Positions 1 through 5,624 of a stretch of DNA of 9,148 nucleotides are shown one piece after another (position 1 is the stretch's first letter; every line of letters starts with the position of its first letter). Where the stretch lies: positions 1-9,148 of the forward strand of contig CAMWQY010000091.1 of NCBI GenBank assembly GCA_947176355.1, read 5' to 3'. This stretch comes from an uncultured Porphyromonadaceae bacterium (GTDB lineage Bacteria > Bacteroidota > Bacteroidia > Bacteroidales > Muribaculaceae). A model generated the notes under the pieces. That model was given only the letters and a program-made list of their open reading frames with translations, was not told the DNA's origin and made no database searches. Made by a program: the position numbers and the translations under genes.

Positions 1-2
1 TT

Positions 3-884
3 ATGGCAGGAGACTCCGTCATAAAAGTCAATTTGAAGACCGACAGTACGATTTCAGCAGGCGTTTACCCGGCATGGCACCCGACACTCGACCTCATTGC
101 ATATTCCACCAATAACACCAACCAGCAATTTTTCCAAAAGGGGAAACAAAAGGTGGAAGTCTATGATGCATCGTCCGATCTCATATTGTATGACATGAAT
201 ACACATGAAGTCAGCAGCATAGCAAGCGACACCACACTGCTGGAGACATTCCCGAGCTGGGCTCCGGATGGCAAGAAGATTTATTATTCTGTAGCTAAAT
301 ATCCTGAAGGGATCACATCCTCCATGCTGCCCCAAGGATTCGAACGGATGCACTACGACATAGTGAGCCGTGACTTTGACCTTACAACACGCACTTTTTC
401 ACAACCCGACACAGTGGTGGCGGCTTCAGCCGATGGATTAAGTGCACTCCTACCTCGCATTTCACCTGACGGAAAATTTCTGCTATATTGTCAGGCTCCA
501 TTCGGCACATTCCACATCTGGCATAAAGAAAGCGACCTGTATATAATGGATCTGAGATCGGGAGAGGTACGCCGGCTAAATAATGCAAACAGCGATGACA
601 CAGACAGTTATCACTCATGGTCGTCAAATTCAAGATGGATAGTATTCAGTTCTCGACGTGATGATGGCTCATATACAAGGCCCTATATCGCTTATATTTC
701 TCCCGATGGCAATGATTCAAAGGCTTTTGTTGTGCCCCAAGAGTCGCCGGAATACTATAGAGAATTGATGAAATCATATAATGTACCGGAGTTTTTCAAC
801 GGAACGTTTGACGTAGGGCGTACCGCAATAATTCGGGCGCTCGACCATGAACCAATACAAGCAAACTTTAAATCCAAACGATGA
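3..884 (+). CDS. PD40/TolB-like beta-propeller protein, 5'-truncated by window edge
   Basis: The reading frame is open to the window edge, so the ATG at 3 is probably internal and the true start lies upstream. The 293 visible residues contain repeated PD40 (WD40-like, TolB-type) blades: YPAWHPTLDLIAYST near 22-36, FPSWAPDGKKIYYS near 83-96, LPRISPDGKFLLY near 150-162 and SWSSNSRWIVFSS near 205-217, with a further SPDG at 233-236. Such blades form a beta-propeller that usually binds proteins or ligands rather than catalysing a reaction. The tail (about 246-265, ESPEYYRELMKSYNVPEF) resembles, from memory, the C-terminus of a Bacteroidetes PD40 family whose members are longer and have an extra N-terminal region. 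The stop codon overlaps the next start as ATGA, so the two genes are probably translationally coupled. Localisation cannot be judged because the N-terminus is missing. The propeller class is well supported; the function is unknown. Confidence 0.85.
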   Translation: MAGDSVIKVNLKTDSTISAGVYPAWHPTLDLIAYSTNNTNQQFFQKGKQKVEVYDASSDLILYDMNTHEVSSIASDTTLLETFPSWAPDGKKIYYSVAKYPEGITSSMLPQGFERMHYDIVSRDFDLTTRTFSQPDTVVAASADGLSALLPRISPDGKFLLYCQAPFGTFHIWHKESDLYIMDLRSGEVRRLNNANSDDTDSYHSWSSNSRWIVFSSRRDDGSYTRPYIAYISPDGNDSKAFVVPQESPEYYRELMKSYNVPEFFNGTFDVGRTAIIRALDHEPIQANFKSKR

Positions 885-2320
885 AAAAGACGGAAAAATC
901 AGAAATAAAGTCATTAGGGAAGTGTCTGAACGTATATTTAGTCACTACTTTAGCATTCATCTTATTCGCCTACGTAATGCTTGCAGTGAAGAATTCCTAC
1001 ATGCTTCGCTGGTATGATGAGATGTCGCTGTTTGAGCCGACCCGGTTTTTCTTCCGTCAGTGTCTTTATTTCCCTGGTGGACTTATGCGCTATGCAGGGG
1101 CGTGGCTTACTCAGCTGATGTATTATCCTATTTTGGGCAGCAGTGTGATAATACTCCTATGGCTATTGATGGCATGGCTTACACAAAAGGCATTCTGTCT
1201 GCCACGCATGGCATTCCCATTGGCATTCATTGTCCCGATTGCCATGTTGGTGTCGATAGTGCAGATGGATGATGCCTGGGTATCGATGAAATCTGTAGGA
1301 TATATTTATTCTAACACTCTCAGTTATCTCTTTGTGGTGGGTGCAGTGCGGGCATTTCGTATTGCAGGAAAACGTCAGTGGCTCGCCGCAATATTGCTTT
1401 TAATCACTGCAGGATGCTATTTCATAGCCGGATTCTATGCTCTTTTTGCCGCCTTGATCGGTGTCATCTTTTTAATAGCAGGCAGTATAAGAGACAAGAA
1501 ATATTGGGGCATTTTTTATGCAACGATCATAATTACAGCTATCATTGCGATTCCCAATCTTTATTACGAATATTTCCAACCTACCACAGTAGACAACGAA
1601 TATCTCTACCTCAAAGGTCTTCCTGACTTACTGATGGAAAAATTCGATAAATATTTGTGGCTCCCATTTGAAGTAGCTACGGCTTTTTTGCTTCTTCTTG
1701 CCATCATATCTGCATTTAAAGGCTTTCCCTCTTCAAAATGGATTTTGTGGCTGAGCGTAGGTACACTGTGTGTCAGCGGAATATGGTGTATATATGCCAA
1801 CAAAAAAAATGAACAGTTGAGAGCGACTGTCCTGATGCTGCGTCATTTAGAAAATAACAATTGGAAAGGAATATTATCTGTGATGTCGAATATTAAAGAA
1901 CCCCCTAACCATACGATGTGTGCACTTAATAATCTCGCAATTAAGAATCTTGGAGGTATTCCTGATGACATTAATGATATGATACCTCGCCAGATAGATG
2001 CGCGTCATTCTGAAAAATTTACAGCTACGGCATTCATAAATGTACCTGTAAATTATTATGATGGGAAATTCAATACTTCTTATCAGTGGGGGATGGAGCA
2101 TTGTGTCCAATACGGGAAACGCGTATTTTACTTGAAATACATGGTAAAGGATGCCTTGCTCAACGGAGAAATAGAGCTTGCAAAGCGATACAACGATATT
2201 CTTCTCCGCACAATGTATCATCGCCGGTGGGCAGAGGATATCAACCGATACATTGCAGATCCATCCCTCATCGAGACAAACCCGGAATTCAAAAGCATAC
2301 TCGGAATTAAGTCAGAATAG
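881..2320 (+). CDS. Polytopic membrane protein, DUF6057-like
   Basis: This 479-residue protein has a membrane-embedded N-terminal half and a soluble C-terminal half. Hydrophobic segments lie at about 17-36, 83-101, 111-128, 139-157, 167-184, 185-201, 208-226, 260-279 and 285-305, so there are eight or nine inner-membrane helices. The motif RWYDEMSLFEPTRFFF at 43-58, in the first loop, is characteristic. Residues 306-479 are hydrophilic, helical in character and lack cysteine-pair or nucleotide-binding motifs. Architecture and wording match what I remember of Bacteroidetes DUF6057 proteins, which often follow a PD40 propeller gene as here. The start is fixed by the ATGA overlap with that upstream gene, which implies coupled expression from a promoter outside the window. 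It seems to end earlier than remembered relatives, just after the helical segment around 440-470. No other frame continues the protein downstream. No biochemical function is known to me. Confidence 0.75.
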   Translation: MKKTEKSEIKSLGKCLNVYLVTTLAFILFAYVMLAVKNSYMLRWYDEMSLFEPTRFFFRQCLYFPGGLMRYAGAWLTQLMYYPILGSSVIILLWLLMAWLTQKAFCLPRMAFPLAFIVPIAMLVSIVQMDDAWVSMKSVGYIYSNTLSYLFVVGAVRAFRIAGKRQWLAAILLLITAGCYFIAGFYALFAALIGVIFLIAGSIRDKKYWGIFYATIIITAIIAIPNLYYEYFQPTTVDNEYLYLKGLPDLLMEKFDKYLWLPFEVATAFLLLLAIISAFKGFPSSKWILWLSVGTLCVSGIWCIYANKKNEQLRATVLMLRHLENNNWKGILSVMSNIKEPPNHTMCALNNLAIKNLGGIPDDINDMIPRQIDARHSEKFTATAFINVPVNYYDGKFNTSYQWGMEHCVQYGKRVFYLKYMVKDALLNGEIELAKRYNDILLRTMYHRRWAEDINRYIADPSLIETNPEFKSILGIKSE

Positions 2321-2360
2321 CCATTTTTTTGCATCGTTTTTTATAAGACGACGCAGTCAA

Positions 2361-2392
2361 TTTGTATAAATGGTAATTTTTTCTTAAATTTG
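2361..2392 (+). promoter_or_regulatory. Bacteroidetes-type promoter of the prolyl oligopeptidase gene
   Basis: TTTG at 2361-2364 is followed 20 bases later by TAAATTTG at 2385-2392. This matches the Bacteroidetes sigma factor consensus TTTG (-33) and TAnnTTTG (-7) in both wording and spacing. Transcription should start near 2398, giving a 5' leader of roughly 20 bases before the ATG at 2418. It is the best promoter match in the window. It separates the oligopeptidase from the upstream two-gene operon, after which I see no strong terminator. Confidence 0.75.
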
Positions 2393-2417
2393 CGGTCAAA
2401 ATCAATAACATACCTTT

Positions 2418-4550
2418 ATGGCACGAATTAAGACTACATCAATCATCGCGCTTATGGCAATCACTATGGTCAGCTGCTCAAAGCAGTCTCAAATCTCTTA
2501 CCCGGAAGCACCCTCCGACGGCACCGTCGATGTATACTTCGGTAATGAAGTCAATGACCCTTACCGCCCACTCGAAAATGACACAGCTGCTGAAACCCTT
2601 GCTTGGGTAAAGGCAGAGAATGAAGTCACTCAGGAATACCTATCAAAGATACCTTTCCGTGGCAAAATCCGCGAGCGAATCAAGGAGCTAAACAACTATC
2701 CAAAGGAAGGAATGCCTTATAAGGAAAACGACGGGAAGTATTATTTCTACAAAAACGACGGCTTGCAGAATCAGTCTGTATTATATCGCTCCGAGACTCC
2801 CGGAGGCGAAGCTGAAGTATTTCTCGATCCTAACAAGCTTTCTGACGACGGCACAGTGGCTCTAACAGGAGTATATCAATCTCACGACGGCAAATACACA
2901 GCCTACACCATCTCCCGTAGCGGCAGCGACTGGACTGAAATCTACGTTATGGACACTGCTACAGGAAAACTTCTTGATGACCATATTGAATGGGCGAAAT
3001 TCACCGGGGCTGCCTGGCATGGCGACGGGTTTTACTACAGTGCATACGAAAAACCGGCCCCGGGCAAGGAGTTCTCTAACGCAAACGAATATCACAAAGT
3101 ATATTATCACAAGCTCGGTACTCCACAAAGCGCTGACAAAGTGATATATGAAAACCGTAACGAACCTCTACACTTCCACAGCGTTGACATCACCAACGAC
3201 GAATCTACTCTCTTGGTAATGGGTGGAGGTGCCGGCAACGGCAACTCTCTCTACGTCAAGGATCTCACCAATCCCAATTCCAAATGGATCACTGTAGAGG
3301 AATCGCAAGACAACGATATAAGTGTCATTGATGCGAAAGATGGCAAACTATATATTTTCACTTCGGCAGACGCTCCAAAATATAAACTTGTAGCCGTCGA
3401 CGCAAAAGCTCCGCAAAGGGCCAACTGGAAAGATGTAGTCTCTGAAAATCCTGAGGCTGTACTTGTCAATGCATCTTTCGCCGGAGATAAACTCATACTT
3501 ACTTACGACAAGGATGCGTCTCACCATGCTTACGTCTACAATAAGGAAGGCGAAAAGGAACGTGAAATCAAACTTCCGGGCTATGGCACACTCTCCTTCT
3601 CAACCAACTCAAAAGACCCTAAGGCTTTCTATGCTTTTTCTTCATTCACGACTCCTTCTACAATCATGGAATACAATGTTGAAACCGGTGACAGCAAGCT
3701 CTTCCATGCTACAGAACTTCAGGGATTCAATCCTGAAGATTACGTGACTGAACAGGTGTTCTATACATCGAAAGACGGCACTGAAATTCCAATGTTCATC
3801 ACCTACAAAAAGGGTCTGAAGAAAAACGGTAAGAATCCGGTATATCTCTATGGATACGGGGGCTTTAACGTAACTCTAAATCCGGGATTCTCCGCCAATC
3901 GCCTTTTCTGGCTCGAAAATGGAGGCATCTATGCTCAAGCAAATCTTCGTGGAGGTGGAGAATATGGCGAAGATTGGCATCTTGCCGGTACACAACTGAA
4001 GAAAAAGAATGTATTCAACGATTTCATCGCAGCAGCCGAATACATGATCAAGGAGGGATGGACCGACAAGGATCACCTTGTCATAGAAGGAGGCAGCAAC
4101 GGTGGTCTGCTCGTAGGAGCTGTCACCAACATGCGTCCCGATCTCTTCAAAGTTGCCATCCCTCGAGTAGGAGTAATGGACATGATGCGCTATCATCTCT
4201 TCACTATCGGCTGGAACTGGGCTCATGACTATGGCACTTCTCAAGATTCTCCTGAGATGTCGCAATACCTTCTCTCCTACTCTCCTATGCACAATATCAA
4301 GAACGATGGCACTCCATATCCGGCAATCTTGATTACTACCGCCGATCATGACGACCGCGTAGTCCCTGCTCATTCATTCAAATATGCAGCCACTCTGCAA
4401 GCTTCTGATACGGGCGACGCACCAAAACTGATCCGAATTGACAGCAATGCGGGTCATGGCGCCGGCAAACCAATCGACAAGATCATCGACGAATACACCG
4501 ACATCTACTCCTTCATCTACGAAAATATGGGACTTAAGCCTAACGATTAA
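2418..4550 (+). CDS. Prolyl oligopeptidase (family S9A), lipoprotein
   Basis: The 710-residue serine peptidase should cleave short peptides on the carboxyl side of proline. Residues 1-20 form a lipoprotein signal with lipobox MVSC and acylated Cys20. The following SKQSQ has no acidic export motif, so a periplasm-facing lipoprotein is more likely than a surface one. After a short N-terminal part of the alpha/beta-hydrolase domain comes a beta-propeller of about residues 90-430 that gates access. The catalytic domain then carries YGYGGF at 478-483, the nucleophile Ser560 in EGGSNGG, Asp645 in DHDDRVVP and His680 in GHGAG. Arg647 corresponds to the substrate-carboxylate-binding arginine of pig prolyl oligopeptidase. 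Length and motif spacing are close to the classical enzyme, so it appears intact. It is preceded by its own promoter and has no Shine-Dalgarno sequence, as usual in this phylum. Its last two codons and stop lie in the first units of a heptamer repeat array. Biological substrates are unknown. Confidence 0.95.
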   Translation: MARIKTTSIIALMAITMVSCSKQSQISYPEAPSDGTVDVYFGNEVNDPYRPLENDTAAETLAWVKAENEVTQEYLSKIPFRGKIRERIKELNNYPKEGMPYKENDGKYYFYKNDGLQNQSVLYRSETPGGEAEVFLDPNKLSDDGTVALTGVYQSHDGKYTAYTISRSGSDWTEIYVMDTATGKLLDDHIEWAKFTGAAWHGDGFYYSAYEKPAPGKEFSNANEYHKVYYHKLGTPQSADKVIYENRNEPLHFHSVDITNDESTLLVMGGGAGNGNSLYVKDLTNPNSKWITVEESQDNDISVIDAKDGKLYIFTSADAPKYKLVAVDAKAPQRANWKDVVSENPEAVLVNASFAGDKLILTYDKDASHHAYVYNKEGEKEREIKLPGYGTLSFSTNSKDPKAFYAFSSFTTPSTIMEYNVETGDSKLFHATELQGFNPEDYVTEQVFYTSKDGTEIPMFITYKKGLKKNGKNPVYLYGYGGFNVTLNPGFSANRLFWLENGGIYAQANLRGGGEYGEDWHLAGTQLKKKNVFNDFIAAAEYMIKEGWTDKDHLVIEGGSNGGLLVGAVTNMRPDLFKVAIPRVGVMDMMRYHLFTIGWNWAHDYGTSQDSPEMSQYLLSYSPMHNIKNDGTPYPAILITTADHDDRVVPAHSFKYAATLQASDTGDAPKLIRIDSNAGHGAGKPIDKIIDEYTDIYSFIYENMGLKPND

Positions 4551-4589
4551 CGATTAACGATCAACGATTAACGACCAACGACCAACGAT
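4541..4589. repeat. Heptamer tandem array (YAACGAY x7) spanning the stop codon
   Basis: Seven contiguous 7-base units follow YAACGAY: TAACGAT three times, CAACGAT, TAACGAC, CAACGAC and CAACGAT. The first unit supplies the final Asn-Asp codons of the oligopeptidase, and the second begins with its TAA stop. Because 7 is not a multiple of 3, TAA triplets in successive units fall in different frames, so the array gives stop codons in all three forward frames (4541, 4548, 4555). It is followed after four bases by an array with a different unit length. Confidence 0.9.
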
Positions 4590-4593
4590 TAAG

Positions 4594-4745
4594 GGACTAA
4601 TTCTACTAATTTGTCAATTAGACTTATTAGACTAATTAGACCTATCAGACTAATTAGACCAATTAGACTAATTAGCCCAATCAGATCAATCAGACCAATT
4701 AGACTAATTAGCCCAATCAGATCAATCAGACCAATCAGACTAATT
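4594..4745. repeat. 9-bp tandem array (AGAYYAATY) between stop codon and terminator
   Basis: Fourteen contiguous 9-base units run from 4620 to 4745, with wordings such as AGACTAATT, AGACCAATT, AGCCCAATC and AGATCAATC. Three degenerate units precede them: GGACTAATT (4594), CTACTAATT (4603) and the 8-base TGTCAATT (4612). A four-unit block is duplicated in tandem, 4665-4700 and 4701-4736, with 35 of 36 bases identical and only the last base different. The unit rotates to TTAGACTAA, a near-palindrome around one central base, so a transcript could pair with itself in many registers. Open frames through the array on both strands are an artefact of the 9-base period. Together with the heptamers it fills nearly all the space between the oligopeptidase stop and the terminator. 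Confidence 0.95.
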
Positions 4746-4759
4746 AGCAAAATAAGCAA

Positions 4760-4785
4760 AAAAGGAAGGCTCACGCCTTCCTTTT
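4760..4785. terminator. Bidirectional intrinsic terminator
   Basis: An 11-bp perfect stem, AAAAGGAAGGC (4760-4770) and GCCTTCCTTTT (4775-4785), closes on the loop TCAC. On the minus strand it is followed by a run of six T, and on the plus strand by four T. It can therefore end transcripts of the prolyl oligopeptidase (+) and of the convergent BACON lipoprotein gene (-), whose stop codon is 19 bases away. Confidence 0.85.
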
Positions 4786-4803
4786 CGCTTATGAAGTATA
4801 AAG

Positions 4804-5442
4804 CTATTTTTTGGCTCCCTGACGAACTGTCACATTAGCAACTGCGTCCTTCCCGACAGCCAAAACAATGATTCCTTCCCGATCTCGACCCGTATCATTA
4901 GGGGAGACTGTAAACTTCAATTCACCTTCCACAAGGCTTCTCGTTCCTGTCTCCTTAATCCAGTCAGGCAAATTGGTAGCCGGAGTAGCTGTGGCATGAT
5001 ACTTGATGGTCAGAATGCATCCTTCAGGATCCAGTTCTCCTTGAGGATCAACACTAAGTATCTCAACAACATCGCTTGAAACCTGAGTGACTGTCACCGT
5101 TGCCGTCTCTTTTCCTGCAGTGACGGATATCCTCGCAGTCCTACTCTCGCCAGTTGCGTTGACCTCAGCTGTCAATTCTACTGTATATATACCGGTGGTG
5201 AGATTCTTAACCTCTCCGATTTTTAGCCACTCCGAATCCGATTTCAGCGTAGGCTTGGTCGCAGCCCTAATGTTGAGGGTTTGGGATGTCACGCCGTCGA
5301 GCAGTATTTCATCCTTGACATTCATGCCGTCGCCCCAGGAGGACTCAATGTGCTGAGGATGATCTTCGCATGAAATTGCCGTGATTCCGGTCGCAATCAG
5401 CAACACTGAAAGGAACAAAATATTCTTAAACTTATTTTTCAT
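4804..5442 (-). CDS. BACON-domain lipoprotein (two BACON-like domains)
   Basis: The 212-residue protein starts with a basic N-terminus and a hydrophobic stretch ending in the lipobox AISC, so Cys25 should be acylated. The next residues, Glu-Asp, are acidic, as in lipoprotein export signals that send Bacteroidetes lipoproteins to the cell surface; surface location is therefore plausible but not proven. Two beta-sandwich repeats follow. One covers about residues 41-121 and ends with RTARISVTAG then ATVTVTQ. The other covers about 126-209, with PDWIKE at 159-164 and the ending AVANVTVRQG. These are hallmarks of BACON domains (Bacteroidetes-associated carbohydrate-binding often N-terminal). Such domains are proposed to bind carbohydrate or mucin, or to act as spacers. 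No catalytic domain is attached, so this is a stand-alone binding or scaffold protein. It is divergent from the GH31 gene and convergent with the oligopeptidase gene. The ligand is unknown. Confidence 0.85.
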   Translation of the reverse strand: MKNKFKNILFLSVLLIATGITAISCEDHPQHIESSWGDGMNVKDEILLDGVTSQTLNIRAATKPTLKSDSEWLKIGEVKNLTTGIYTVELTAEVNATGESRTARISVTAGKETATVTVTQVSSDVVEILSVDPQGELDPEGCILTIKYHATATPATNLPDWIKETGTRSLVEGELKFTVSPNDTGRDREGIIVLAVGKDAVANVTVRQGAKK

Positions 5443-5513
5443 ATAAAAGAAACGCCATCACCATCAAAATATTATAAAAATCCCCAATGTATCAATCTTT
5501 TAACTTTTCATAA

Positions 5514-5521
5514 CAAAATTA
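5514..5521 (-). promoter_or_regulatory. Candidate -7 element for the BACON lipoprotein gene
   Basis: Read on the minus strand, 5521-5514 is TAATTTTG, an exact TAnnTTTG match. It would place the transcription start near 5507 and give a leader of about 65 bases. No good TTTG sits at the expected -33 distance; the nearest (5552-5549) is 27 bases away, which is too far. The assignment rests on the -7 box and its position only. Confidence 0.4.
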
Positions 5522-5579
5522 TGTGAATGTATGCCACCACATATAAGCCAAACAATTCCAATCTTTACGGAATTTTTAT

Positions 5580-5587
5580 TAATTTTG
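5580..5587 (+). promoter_or_regulatory. -7 element for the GH31 gene
   Basis: TAATTTTG matches the Bacteroidetes -7 consensus TAnnTTTG. Transcription would start near 5594 and leave a leader of about 30 bases before the ATG at 5625. The -33 position has no clear TTTG, so activation by a regulator or a weak basal promoter is possible. The candidate -7 box of the divergent BACON gene lies about 60 bases away, so the two genes may share regulatory sequence. I see no obvious operator repeat in the 182-bp gap. Confidence 0.5.
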
Positions 5588-5624
5588 CATACAGAGACGA
5601 ACAACAATCTAAAATAATCCAACG

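Noticed and set aside
2310..2417. Frameshift or terminator after the DUF6057-like gene
   Set aside because: No other frame continues the protein, and the T-runs at 2324-2341 are not preceded by a convincing GC-rich stem; only a 4-bp stem can be drawn.
3876..4373. Antisense open frame of 165 codons opposite the oligopeptidase catalytic domain
   Set aside because: It is a codon-usage shadow of a clearly conserved gene and has no recognisable domain, signal or promoter. The same applies to the other long antisense frames within the GH31 gene (6687-7262, 7575-7976).
4665..4736. CRISPR-like 36-bp direct repeat
   Set aside because: The two copies are adjacent with no spacer, are built of 9-bp subunits, and no cas genes are nearby.
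4589..4838. Open frames on both strands across the 9-bp array, coding for Ile/Leu/Arg/Pro-rich or Leu/Ile/Gly-rich repeats
   Set aside because: A stop-free 9-base unit stays open in the same frame however often it repeats. The predicted peptides simply mirror the unit, and there is no promoter or family resemblance.
5443..5624. Riboswitch, small RNA or operator in the divergent gap
   Set aside because: Apart from the two candidate -7 boxes, the AT-rich sequence shows no strong hairpin or symmetrical site that I could support.
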